A DNA stretch of 12,155 bases, from contig UQWH01000060.1 in the NCBI GenBank assembly GCA_900544705.1, positions 1-12,155 of the forward strand, in the 5' to 3' direction. Below the pieces are notes generated by a model, which was not told where the DNA came from, did not search any database, and saw only the letters and a list, made by a program, of their open reading frames with translations. Positions 1 to 6,650 of this stretch are shown one piece after another. Source of the stretch: an uncultured Eubacteriales bacterium (GTDB lineage Bacteria > Bacillota > Clostridia > Oscillospirales > Oscillospiraceae). A program made the position numbers and the translations under genes. How positions within the stretch are numbered: position 1 is the stretch's first letter; every line of letters starts with the position of its first letter.

Positions 1-204
1 TATGCAGAAAAATCTCTGGAAAATGCAATTTTGCGCATCTCCGAAATTGACATTTTGGCGGATGGTGGTATAATTATCACAGAACGTCCCCGCGGCAAGC
101 TGCTGGAACTGGAGCTTCCCGGCCTGACGCGCTCAAAGGACTACAATTACGGAAAAACAACAATAACGCTGTTCCGCAGGGAATCGCGAGAGGATATTAC
201 ATGA
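1..204 (+). CDS. rsmD: 16S rRNA (guanine(966)-N2)-methyltransferase RsmD, C-terminal fragment
   Basis: Frame 1 is open from the window edge to the TGA at 202-204 and gives the last 67 residues of a protein whose start lies outside the window. The tail has the late strand of a Rossmann-type methyltransferase (Asp-Gly-Gly-Ile-Ile-Ile around residues 21-26 of the fragment, ending in a Glu-Arg) and then a Tyr-Gly-Lys-Thr-Thr-Ile-Thr segment. That segment is the usual RsmD ending, where the C-terminal strand carries a YGKT motif before a short basic tail. RsmD methylates G966 of 16S rRNA in the assembling 30S subunit using S-adenosylmethionine. The position directly before coaD, with a 4-base ATGA overlap, is the classical rsmD-coaD pair and supports the call. 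The catalytic NPPY motif lies upstream of the window and cannot be checked. The fragment is richer in A/T than the genes that follow, partly because a promoter is embedded in it. Confidence 0.85.
   Translation, partial: YAEKSLENAILRISEIDILADGGIIITERPRGKLLELELPGLTRSKDYNYGKTTITLFRRESREDIT
47..74 (+). promoter_or_regulatory. Near-consensus extended -10 promoter inside rsmD, upstream of coaD
   Basis: TTGACA at 47-52 and TATAAT at 69-74 match the sigma-70/SigA consensus exactly. They are 16 bases apart, and a TG at 66-67 makes an extended -10 (TGnTATAAT). The expected start is about A81, giving an untranslated leader of roughly 120 bases made of rsmD coding sequence before the coaD ATG at 201. 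The site lies wholly within the rsmD reading frame. Function is inferred from sequence only. Confidence 0.72.
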
Positions 205-707
205 AAATAGCCGTTTATCCCGGCAGCTTCGACCCCGTGACCAAGGGGCACCTGAACATCATCACCCGCGCGTCGCGGCTGTTTGATGAGGTCATCGTGT
301 GTGTGATGGTCAACAGCGAGAAGCAGCCGATGTTCAGCCTGCAGGAGCGCCGCAGCCAGCTTGCGCGCGTGACCGCCGGGCTGCCGAACGTGCGCGTGGA
401 CGCGCATGACGGCCTGCTGGCGGAGTATGCCGCCGCGCACGGCTGCTGCACGATCATCAAGGGTCTGCGCGCCGGTTCGGATTTTGAAAAAGAGTTCCAG
501 ATGGCGATGATCAACCGCAAGCTGAATCCGGAGCTGGATTCGCTGTTCCTGACGGCAGAGCACCAGTATATGTATCTCAGTTCCAGCGTGATCAAGGAAA
601 TGGGCTACTATGACGCGGACCTGACCGGTCTGCTGCCGGAAGAGATCATTCCGGAATTCAGGGAAAGAATTTTGCAACGCAGAAAGTACAAGGAGGAAGT
701 ACGATGA
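201..707 (+). CDS. coaD: Phosphopantetheine adenylyltransferase
   Basis: CoaD (PPAT) transfers AMP from ATP to 4'-phosphopantetheine, giving dephospho-CoA, the penultimate step of coenzyme A synthesis in the cytosol. The 168 residues match the usual family length of about 160. The nucleotidyltransferase signature is at the N-terminus: YPGSFDP at residues 6-12, followed by T-K-G-H at 14-17, the (T/H)xGH ATP-binding motif. A KGLR segment at 87-90 corresponds to the RGLR substrate-binding loop, and LSSSVIKEM at 126-134 matches the second ATP-binding motif. The start is ATG 201, overlapping the rsmD stop as ATGA, with a purine-rich site (AGAGGA, 189-194) six bases upstream. The next gene starts inside the coaD stop (ATGA at 704), so translation of the three genes is probably coupled. 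A promoter within rsmD may allow expression independent of rsmD. Confidence 0.97.
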   Translation: MKIAVYPGSFDPVTKGHLNIITRASRLFDEVIVCVMVNSEKQPMFSLQERRSQLARVTAGLPNVRVDAHDGLLAEYAAAHGCCTIIKGLRAGSDFEKEFQMAMINRKLNPELDSLFLTAEHQYMYLSSSVIKEMGYYDADLTGLLPEEIIPEFRERILQRRKYKEEVR

Positions 708-1204
708 ACGAACATAGCATTGAAGAAGTGATCGGTACTCTGTATGAGATGGTTCAGGACGCGCGCAGCGTCCCCTTCAGCAGCGATAAATGCGCGCTTG
801 AGCGCGAGCGTGTGCTGGATCTTCTGGACGAGATCAGCAATCAGCTCCCGGGCGAGCTGAAGCAGGCCAAGACCATTGTCGAGTCCCGCGGTGAGCTGAT
901 CACCAACGCCAAGCGCGAGGCGGAGAACATCCTCAAGGCCGCACAGGCGCAGGCGCGCCAGCTCGTGTCGCAGGAGGCGATCTATAACGAAGCCAAGACG
1001 CAGGCCAACGACATGGTCCGCGCTGCGCAGGACAAGATCAAGGAGCTCAAGCAGGTCACGAACGACTACGTCGACGATTCCCTGCGCCGTACCGAGGAGG
1101 CCGTGGCCGAGGCCCTTTCCGAGATCCGCGACTCCCGCTCCAAGTTCCGCGCGCTGGTCAATCCGCAGGCGAGAAACAATTCCGCCATCATTGAGGATGT
1201 CTGA
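704..1204 (+). CDS. Coiled-coil protein of unknown role (ATPase subunit b/H-like, DivIVA-like)
   Basis: This 166-residue protein begins at ATG 704, overlapping the coaD stop by four bases, with an AGGAGG site at 691-696. No enzymatic motif, signal peptide or membrane segment is visible. From about residue 45 to 150 it is rich in Ala, Glu, Lys, Gln and Arg in a pattern typical of a long amphipathic helix or coiled coil, with blocks such as AKREAENILKAAQAQARQL near residues 69-87. It has no Trp and one Cys (27). Proteins of this type next to coaD in Clostridia are often labelled ATPase or V-type ATPase subunit H because their helices resemble the b/E/H stalk subunits, but there is no nucleotide-binding motif, so an ATPase name is misleading. 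A DivIVA-like or other scaffold role is equally possible. It is the last gene before a strong terminator. The function is not known. Confidence 0.8.
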   Translation: MNEHSIEEVIGTLYEMVQDARSVPFSSDKCALERERVLDLLDEISNQLPGELKQAKTIVESRGELITNAKREAENILKAAQAQARQLVSQEAIYNEAKTQANDMVRAAQDKIKELKQVTNDYVDDSLRRTEEAVAEALSEIRDSRSKFRALVNPQARNNSAIIEDV

Positions 1205-1213
1205 TTCTCAAGC

Positions 1214-1246
1214 AAAACAGGTCAATGTCCATTGACCTGTTTTTTA
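1214..1246 (+). terminator. Rho-independent terminator after the coaD operon
   Basis: A perfect inverted repeat pairs AAAACAGGTCAAT (1214-1226) with ATTGACCTGTTTT (1231-1243) around a four-base loop (GTCC). The T run continues to 1245. It starts ten bases after the stop codon of the 166-residue gene. A TTG inside its 3' arm could be misread as an upstream start for the next gene. Confidence 0.92.
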
Positions 1247-1259
1247 TCCATAGAATATC

Positions 1260-1265
1260 GGGAGG
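1260..1265 (+). promoter_or_regulatory. Shine-Dalgarno site fixing the pgm start
   Basis: GGGAGG at 1260-1265 lies five bases before ATG 1271. The reading frame stays open upstream to a TTG at 1232, but that codon is inside the terminator hairpin and has no ribosome-binding site, so ATG 1271 is preferred. Confidence 0.8.
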
Positions 1266-1270
1266 CTTCC

Positions 1271-2980
1271 ATGAATTACCTAGAACGCTATCAGATCTGG
1301 TGCAAGACCGCCCCGCTGTGCGAGGGCGACCTCAGAAAACTGAAAGAACTTTCCAATGATGAAACCGAGATGAAAAGCTGCTTCGGCGAGGAGCTGCAAT
1401 TCGGCACGGGCGGCATCCGCGGCGTAATGGGCCTCGGCACCAACCGGATGAATTCCTTCACGGTGCGCCGCACCGCGCAGGGCCTTACCGCGTGGCTCAC
1501 CGGCTCCGGCCTGCCGCTGCGCTGTGCCATCGGTTATGATTCCCGTCACAATTCCCGCCGCTTCGCGGAGATCTGCGCGGTCGCGCTTGCCGAAGCGGGT
1601 GTGCATGTCTTTATCTACCGCGTGCTCGCGCCGACGCCCATGGTGTCCTTTGCCGTGCGTCAGCTCGGCTGCGGTACGGGTATCGTCGTGTCCGCCAGCC
1701 ACAACGCCAGCAAGTATAACGGCATCAAGTGCTACGGCCCGGACGGCTGCCAGATGACCGACGAGCCGGCCTCGCGCGTGTTCCGTGCGATTTCCAAAAC
1801 GCCGTATTTCATCCAGCCCAAGCTGACCTTTGAGGAAGCGATGCAGCGCGGAAGCGTGGAGTATATTTCCGACGACCTCTGGGAGTGCTACTACCGCACG
1901 GTCATGGCCGAGCGTCTGACGGACGAACCGGCCGCCGGGCTGCGCATCGTCTATACGCCGCTGCACGGTGCGGGCAACGTCCCGGTGCGCACGGTTCTCG
2001 GAAGAACCGGCGTGGAGGTCAGTGTGGTCTCCGTGCAGGAGCAGCCGGACGGCGACTTCACTACCTGCGAATATCCGAATCCGGAGATGGAAGCCGCCAT
2101 GCAGGAAAGCTACCGCCTGGCGGAGCAGGTCCATCCCGATCTTGTTCTCGGCACCGACCCCGACTGCGACCGCTGCGCCGTGGCCGTCCCGGTGGACGGC
2201 GGCTTCCGCAAGCTGTCCGGCAATGAGCTGGGCTGCCTGCTGCTGGATTATATTCTCGGCACGCTTACCGAAAAGAATGCCCTGCCGCGCGACCCCGTGG
2301 CCGTGCGCAGCATCGTTTCCACCCCGATGGCCGACCTGATCGCGGCAAAGTACGGCGTGAAGATGCGCAAGGTGCTGACCGGCTTCAAGTACATCGGCGG
2401 AGAGATCCTCAAGCTGGAGGAAAAGGGCGAGGAGAGTCGCTTCGTGTTCGGCTTTGAGGAAAGCTGCGGCTACCTCAAGGGAACCTATGCCCGCGACAAG
2501 GACGCGGTCGTCGCGTCCATGCTCGTGTGCGATATGGCAGCAAAGCTGAAGCGTGGGGGCCTGACCCTTGCGGAGAAAATGGATCGCCTCTATGAAGAAT
2601 TCGGCTTCCATGAGGCCAAGGTCATCAGTGTGGAGCTGACCGGTCCGGACGCCATGGAGGTCGCGGCGAAGTTTATGTCGGATTTCCGTGCGGAGATCCC
2701 GGCGTCCCTTGCGGGCGTGCCGGTAACGGGCTACACGGACTATCTGCTCCGCTTCCAGCGCGACCTGACGACCGGGACGGAGGAGCCCGTCGATCTGCCG
2801 AAGTCCAACGTCATCGTCCTGACGCTGGGCCAGAAGGGCAGCGTCGTCCTGCGCCCCTCCGGAACGGAGCCGAAGATCAAGCTGTATCTGACGGCGGTCG
2901 ACCACAGCCGCGAAGCTGCAATGGCACTTCTGGAGCAGCTGGACAAGACCATGCACACCTATCTGCCGCAAAACGCTTGA
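1271..2980 (+). CDS. Alpha-D-phosphohexomutase (phosphoglucomutase/phosphomannomutase, PgcA-type)
   Basis: This 569-residue protein should interconvert glucose-1-phosphate and glucose-6-phosphate (or the mannose equivalents) in the cytosol, feeding UDP-glucose, glycolipid and polysaccharide synthesis. The four signature loops of the superfamily are all present: the catalytic phosphoserine loop SASHNA at residues 141-146, with Ser143 the phosphorylated residue; the metal-binding loop DPDCDR at 296-301; the sugar-binding loop GFEES at 394-398; and the phosphate-binding loop RPSGTEP at 528-534. An FGTGGIRG segment near the N-terminus is also typical. The length and the long spacing between loops fit the Bacillus PgcA/YhxB group rather than the shorter GlmM group. 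The first loop reads SASHNA where TASHNP is common, and Cys replaces Ala in the metal loop. The gene stands alone: a terminator lies just upstream, no clear promoter precedes it, and the valS promoter overlaps its stop codon. Confidence 0.93.
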   Translation: MNYLERYQIWCKTAPLCEGDLRKLKELSNDETEMKSCFGEELQFGTGGIRGVMGLGTNRMNSFTVRRTAQGLTAWLTGSGLPLRCAIGYDSRHNSRRFAEICAVALAEAGVHVFIYRVLAPTPMVSFAVRQLGCGTGIVVSASHNASKYNGIKCYGPDGCQMTDEPASRVFRAISKTPYFIQPKLTFEEAMQRGSVEYISDDLWECYYRTVMAERLTDEPAAGLRIVYTPLHGAGNVPVRTVLGRTGVEVSVVSVQEQPDGDFTTCEYPNPEMEAAMQESYRLAEQVHPDLVLGTDPDCDRCAVAVPVDGGFRKLSGNELGCLLLDYILGTLTEKNALPRDPVAVRSIVSTPMADLIAAKYGVKMRKVLTGFKYIGGEILKLEEKGEESRFVFGFEESCGYLKGTYARDKDAVVASMLVCDMAAKLKRGGLTLAEKMDRLYEEFGFHEAKVISVELTGPDAMEVAAKFMSDFRAEIPASLAGVPVTGYTDYLLRFQRDLTTGTEEPVDLPKSNVIVLTLGQKGSVVLRPSGTEPKIKLYLTAVDHSREAAMALLEQLDKTMHTYLPQNA

Positions 2981-3005
2981 CAAATTTCAGAAATTCCTGT
3001 ATCAT
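2977..3005 (+). promoter_or_regulatory. Promoter of the valS T-box transcript, overlapping the pgm stop codon
   Basis: A perfect -35 element TTGACA at 2977-2982 contains the TGA stop codon of pgm (2978-2980). After a 17-base spacer comes TATCAT at 3000-3005 as the -10. Transcription would start near 3012, just before the T-box leader. Confidence 0.85.
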
Positions 3006-3011
3006 AGCGCT

Positions 3012-3250
3012 ATATTGATCAAATGCCATGACGGAGAGAAGTACGCTGCGCACCAATGCAGAGAGGGGACGGACGGTGCAAGTCCCTGCGGAAGGCAGCG
3101 GAAAGGTCGCTCCCGAGCACGCCGGCTGAATCCAGTAGGCCGGTGCGGGTTCTCCCGTTACAGAGAATGAAGTGCCTCATGAAAATGAGGAATTCAGGTG
3201 GTACCGCGGAGTTTTTCGCCCTGAGCAGGAAGCTCAGGGCGATTTTTTAT
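3012..3250 (+). promoter_or_regulatory. T-box riboswitch, valine-specific leader of valS
   Basis: The leader senses uncharged tRNA-Val and lets transcription into valS proceed when valine charging falls. Stem I closes with GGAG (3033-3036) against CTCC (3110-3113), and above the specifier loop CGCTGC (3044-3049) pairs with GCAGCG (3095-3100). The 5' side of the loop has AGTA. The 3' side reads GAAAGGTCG, placing the specifier GUC at 3106-3108, a valine codon followed by the expected purine (G3109). A distal arm pairs GGGAC (3066-3070) with GTCCC (3082-3086) and carries a GGTGCAA loop segment. A GAAA-capped hairpin is at 3175-3190. The conserved T-box sequence ends GGTGGTACCGCG (3197-3208). 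UUCAGG (3193-3198) can pair with CCUGAG (3220-3225) as the antiterminator, which excludes the terminator fold at 3216-3248. Confidence 0.95.
3216..3248 (+). terminator. T-box regulated intrinsic terminator
   Basis: TCGCCCTGAGC (3216-3226) pairs perfectly with GCTCAGGGCGA (3232-3242) around AGGAA, followed by six T residues (3243-3248). Its 5' arm is shared with the T-box antiterminator, so the two folds are mutually exclusive. It sits 15 bases before the valS start codon. Confidence 0.94.
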
Positions 3251-3263
3251 AAAGGAGAATCAA

Positions 3264-5900
3264 ATGAAAGAATTACCGAAAACCTATGAGCCGAAGGACG
3301 TGGAAGCCCGGCTGTATCAGTTCTGGTCGGAGAACGGTTACTTCCACACCAAACGCGATCCGGCCAAGAAACCCTTTACCATTGTGATGCCGCCTCCCAA
3401 TGTTACCGGCCAGCTGCACATGGGCCACGCGATGGATGCGTCCATGCAGGATGTGCTCATCCGCTACAAGCGGATGCAGGGGTATGCCGCGCTGTGGGTT
3501 CCCGGTGTTGACCATGCGGGCATCGCCACGCAGATCCGCGTGGAGGAGGAGCTGCGCAAGGAGGGTCTGACCCGCTACGACCTCGGCCGCGAAAAGTTTC
3601 TGGAGAGAGTCTGGGACTGGAAGCATAAGTACGGCAACCGCATCGTCGAGCAGCAGAAGAAGCTGGGCGCCTCCTGTGACTGGGAGCGCGCGCGCTTCAC
3701 GATGGACGAGGGCTGCTCCAAGGCGGTCCGCGAGGTGTTTGTGAACCTGTACGAGCAGGGCCTGATCTACAAGGGCAGCCGCATCATCAACTGGTGTCCG
3801 CATTGCGTCACTGCGCTCTCCGACGCCGAGGTCGAATACGTCGACAAGCCCGGTCACCTCTGGCACATCCGCTATCCGCTGGCCGACGGCACCGGCGAGG
3901 TCATTGTCGCGACGACCCGCCCGGAGACTATGCTGGGCGACAGCGGCGTCTGCGTCAATCCCAATGACGAGCGTTACAAGGACATCGTCGGCAAGAAGGT
4001 CATCCTGCCGCTGGTGAACAAGGAGATCCCCGTCGTCGCCGACGACTACGCGGAAATGGACTTCGGCACCGGCTGCGTCAAGATGACTCCGGCGCACGAC
4101 CCCAACGACTTTGAAGTCGGCCTGCGCCATAACCTTGAGGTCATCCGCGTGCTGGACGACAACGGCAGGGTTAATGAGTTCGGCGGAAAGTATCAGGGCC
4201 TTGACCGCTATGAGGCCAGAAAGCAGATCGTCGCCGATCTGGAGGAGCGGGGCTACCTTGTCAAGGTGGAGCCGTATAACCACAATGTCGGTACCTGCTA
4301 CCGCTGCCACCGCGACGTCGAGCCAATCATTTCCGCCCAGTGGTTCGTCAAGATGAAGCCTCTGGCGGAAGAAGCGCTGCGCGTGGTCAACGATGGCGAA
4401 ACGAAGTTCGTCCCGGAGCGCTTTACGAAGATCTATACCAACTGGATGGAAAACGTCCGCGACTGGTGCATTTCCCGCCAGCTCTGGTGGGGACACCAGA
4501 TCCCGGCGTGGTACTGCGCGGACTGCGGCCATATGACCGTTTCCCGCGAGGATGCCACCTGCTGCGAGGCCTGCGGCAGCAAGAATATCACCCGCGACGA
4601 GGACGTGCTGGACACATGGTTCTCCTCGGCACTCTGGCCCTTTGAGACGCTGGGCTGGCCCGACACGGAGGCGGAGGATTACAAATACTTCTTCCCGACG
4701 GATGTGCTCGTGACCGGTTACGACATCATCTTCTTCTGGGTCGCGCGCATGATCTTCTCGTCCTGCAAGCAGACGGGCAAGCCGCCCTTCCACACGGTCC
4801 TCATCCACGGCCTTGTCCGCGACGACAAGGGCCGCAAGATGTCCAAATCCCTTGGCAACGGCATTGACCCCTTGGAGATGATCAATCGCTACGGCTCCGA
4901 TGCGCTGCGCATGAACATGATCACGGCAAACTCGCCCGGCAACGACATGCGCTTCTATGTCGAGCGCTGCGAGGCAATGCGCAACTTTGCCAACAAGCTC
5001 TGGAACGCCAGCCGTTATGTCATGATGAACCTGTCCATCGACAAAAACGAGCTGCCGCCGATGGACGAACTGGAAACGGCCGACAAGTGGATCCTTTCCA
5101 AGCTCAACACGCTCATCGCCGATGCCACGGAGAATCTGGACAAGTACGAGCTGGGCATCGCGGTGCAGAAGATCTATGACTTTATCTGGGACAGCTACTG
5201 CGACTGGTATATCGAGCTGACGAAGTCCCGTCTGTACGGCGAGGACGAAAAGAGCAAGCTGACCGCGCAGAAGGTCCTGCTGTATGTCCTTGACCAGATC
5301 CTGCGGCTGATGCACCCCTTCATGCCGTTTATTACCGAGGAGATCTGGCAGGCCATCCCGCACGAGGGTGAAGCGCTGATCGTGGCATCCTGGCCGGTCT
5401 ATGACGAAGCCCTGAGCTTCAAGAACGAGGAAGCGGCCATGGAGAGCATCATGAGCGCCATTCGCGCTGTGCGCAACCGCCGCGCGGAGATGAATGTCCC
5501 GCCGTCCAAGAAGTGCACGCTCTATGTTGTGACAAAGAAGCCGGAGATTTTCACTGAAGGCAGCGGCTTTATGACCCGACTTGCCTACGCCGATCAGGTC
5601 GTCGTGTGCGATGCGGAACCGGAGGGACATGAATCCATGATTTCCTGCGTGACGCATGACGCGGCGGTTTACCTGCCGATGAACCAGCTTCTCGACATCG
5701 AAAAGGAGTTGGCGCGCATCGCCAAGGAAAAAGAAAAGACCGAAAAGCAGCTTGCCGGCATCCGCGGGAAGCTGAGCAACGAGAGCTTCCTGTCCAAGGC
5801 GCCGGAGGCGGTCGTGAACGCCGAGCGCGCAAAGCTGGAAAAGCTGGAGGGTCTGCTTGCGCAGCTTACCGAAAGCGAACAGCGCATGAAGAATCTCTGA
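3264..5900 (+). CDS. valS: Valyl-tRNA synthetase
   Basis: ValRS attaches valine to tRNA-Val in the cytosol and edits mischarged threonine. The 878 residues match bacterial ValRS length. The class I catalytic signatures are clear: HMGH at residues 52-55 within PPPNVTGQLHMGH, and KMSKS at 525-529. Between them lies the CP1 editing insertion, with TTRPETMLGD near 217-226 and the GTGCVKMTPAHDPND segment. Cysteine pairs at C345/C348 and at C418/C421 with C434/C437 look like zinc knuckles of class Ia synthetases. The C-terminal part, about 800-878, is Lys/Glu/Leu-rich and forms the tRNA-binding coiled-coil arm typical of ValRS. ATG 3264 has AAAGGAG at 3251-3257. The gene is transcribed alone from its own promoter through a valine T-box and ends in a terminator. 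Confidence 0.99.
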   Translation: MKELPKTYEPKDVEARLYQFWSENGYFHTKRDPAKKPFTIVMPPPNVTGQLHMGHAMDASMQDVLIRYKRMQGYAALWVPGVDHAGIATQIRVEEELRKEGLTRYDLGREKFLERVWDWKHKYGNRIVEQQKKLGASCDWERARFTMDEGCSKAVREVFVNLYEQGLIYKGSRIINWCPHCVTALSDAEVEYVDKPGHLWHIRYPLADGTGEVIVATTRPETMLGDSGVCVNPNDERYKDIVGKKVILPLVNKEIPVVADDYAEMDFGTGCVKMTPAHDPNDFEVGLRHNLEVIRVLDDNGRVNEFGGKYQGLDRYEARKQIVADLEERGYLVKVEPYNHNVGTCYRCHRDVEPIISAQWFVKMKPLAEEALRVVNDGETKFVPERFTKIYTNWMENVRDWCISRQLWWGHQIPAWYCADCGHMTVSREDATCCEACGSKNITRDEDVLDTWFSSALWPFETLGWPDTEAEDYKYFFPTDVLVTGYDIIFFWVARMIFSSCKQTGKPPFHTVLIHGLVRDDKGRKMSKSLGNGIDPLEMINRYGSDALRMNMITANSPGNDMRFYVERCEAMRNFANKLWNASRYVMMNLSIDKNELPPMDELETADKWILSKLNTLIADATENLDKYELGIAVQKIYDFIWDSYCDWYIELTKSRLYGEDEKSKLTAQKVLLYVLDQILRLMHPFMPFITEEIWQAIPHEGEALIVASWPVYDEALSFKNEEAAMESIMSAIRAVRNRRAEMNVPPSKKCTLYVVTKKPEIFTEGSGFMTRLAYADQVVVCDAEPEGHESMISCVTHDAAVYLPMNQLLDIEKELARIAKEKEKTEKQLAGIRGKLSNESFLSKAPEAVVNAERAKLEKLEGLLAQLTESEQRMKNL

Positions 5901-5917
5901 TATTGAACATTTCTCCG

Positions 5918-5951
5918 ACCGCTGCGTGGATTTTCCACGCAGCGGTTTTTT
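5918..5951 (+). terminator. Rho-independent terminator of valS
   Basis: A perfect 13-base-pair stem (ACCGCTGCGTGGA at 5918-5930 with its complement at 5934-5946) has a TTT loop and is followed by a T run to 5951. It lies 17 bases after the valS stop codon. Confidence 0.95.
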
Positions 5952-5955
5952 GTGC

Positions 5956-5984
5956 TTTATTTCTGCTTCCGTTTGGTGTATAAT
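5956..5984 (+). promoter_or_regulatory. Probable promoter of the lepB-ylqF-rnhB operon
   Basis: A perfect TATAAT lies at 5979-5984, just after the valS terminator. The best -35 at a 17-base distance is TTTATT (5956-5961), a weak match. Transcription would start near 5991, which rules out the in-frame GTG at 5952 as the lepB start and favours ATG 6039. The strength is uncertain because of the poor -35. Confidence 0.6.
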
Positions 5985-6025
5985 AACAATAATATGGGGT
6001 TTATGGCCGTGTACGGGCACGGCGG

Positions 6026-6031
6026 AAAGGA
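6026..6031 (+). promoter_or_regulatory. Shine-Dalgarno site deciding the lepB start
   Basis: AAAGGA at 6026-6031 lies seven bases before ATG 6039. The in-frame codons further upstream (GTG 5952, ATG 5994, ATG 6003) have no comparable site, and the first lies before the predicted transcription start. Confidence 0.7.
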
Positions 6032-6038
6032 ACGGATC

Positions 6039-6650
6039 ATGGAAGAGAAAAAAATCCAGCAGCCGTCACAGAAAAGCGGGGCGCTGTGCGACGTTTATGC
6101 GCTGCTGCACGATCTGGTATATATTCTGGCGGGCATCACGCTGTTTTTCGTTTTTGTCATTCGTCTGGTGGGCGTTTCCGGCCCGTCCATGATGCCTACT
6201 TTGCAGAACGGCGACTATGTCGCGCTTCTGAGCAACTTCCTGATGGGTGACCTGAAGCAGGGGGACATCATCGTCGCGCGAAAGCAGAGCTTTGAAAACG
6301 GCGAGCCGATCGTCAAGCGCGTGATCGCCACGGAGGGACAGACCGTCGACCTGCGCTATGATGAAAACGGCGTCTGCACGGTCTATGTGGACAACCAGCC
6401 CTTGCAGGAAGACTATATCAACGAGCCGATGCTGGAGGCCAGCTACACCACGATCTCCTTCCCGGTGACGGTCGATGAGGGCTGTGTCTTCGTCATGGGC
6501 GACAACCGCAACCACTCGGCCGACAGCCGCTATGAGAGGATCGGTCAGATCGAAAAGAGTCAGGTGCTGGGCAAGGTGCTGCTGGTGCTGTTCCCCGGAA
6601 AGGATGAGAGCCGCAGCCGTGATTTCAGCCGCATCGGGGGCGTGTCATGA
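6039..6650 (+). CDS. lepB: Signal peptidase I
   Basis: Signal peptidase I cleaves signal peptides from exported proteins at the outer face of the membrane. From ATG 6039 the protein has 203 residues, the size of Gram-positive SipS-type enzymes. A short hydrophilic N-terminus is followed by one membrane segment at about residues 24-45. The catalytic serine is Ser50 in SGPSMMPTL (box B), the general-base lysine is Lys93 in the IVKRVIA segment (box D), and box E reads GDNRNHSADSR beginning at Gly154. All catalytic residues are therefore intact. The frame is open upstream to 5952, but the promoter -10 and the Shine-Dalgarno site favour the shorter start. It is the first gene of a seven-gene run, and its stop codon overlaps the ylqF start as ATGA. 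Confidence 0.96.
   Translation: MEEKKIQQPSQKSGALCDVYALLHDLVYILAGITLFFVFVIRLVGVSGPSMMPTLQNGDYVALLSNFLMGDLKQGDIIVARKQSFENGEPIVKRVIATEGQTVDLRYDENGVCTVYVDNQPLQEDYINEPMLEASYTTISFPVTVDEGCVFVMGDNRNHSADSRYERIGQIEKSQVLGKVLLVLFPGKDESRSRDFSRIGGVS

Noticed and set aside
1232..1256. TTGACC and TAGAAT as a promoter for pgm
   Set aside because: The spacer is only 13 bases and the -35 is part of the terminator stem; a functional sigma-70 promoter is unlikely.
1232..1270. Upstream TTG start adding 13 residues to pgm
   Set aside because: The TTG is in the 3' arm of the terminator hairpin and has no Shine-Dalgarno site; ATG 1271 has GGGAGG five bases upstream.
1280..2983. Minus-strand open frame of 567 codons opposite pgm
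   Set aside because: It is in codon register with pgm and explained by the same avoidance of TTA, CTA and TCA. The translation is His/Arg/Ala/Leu-rich without family motifs, while the + strand product has all four mutase loops.
3056..3289. 77-codon + strand frame in the valS leader
   Set aside because: It lies across the T-box stems, terminator and valS start, whose structure fully explains the sequence. It has no ribosome-binding site of its own.
3273..6020. Minus-strand open frame of 915 codons covering all of valS
   Set aside because: It is in exact codon register with valS. Minus-strand stops would need TTA, CTA or TCA codons in valS, which this GC-biased genome avoids. It runs through the valS terminator and has no recognisable domain.
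5952..6038. GTG start adding 29 residues to lepB
   Set aside because: The codon precedes the TATAAT at 5979-5984, so it would lie outside the transcript. ATG 6039 has a proper ribosome-binding site and gives a normal signal peptidase N-terminus.
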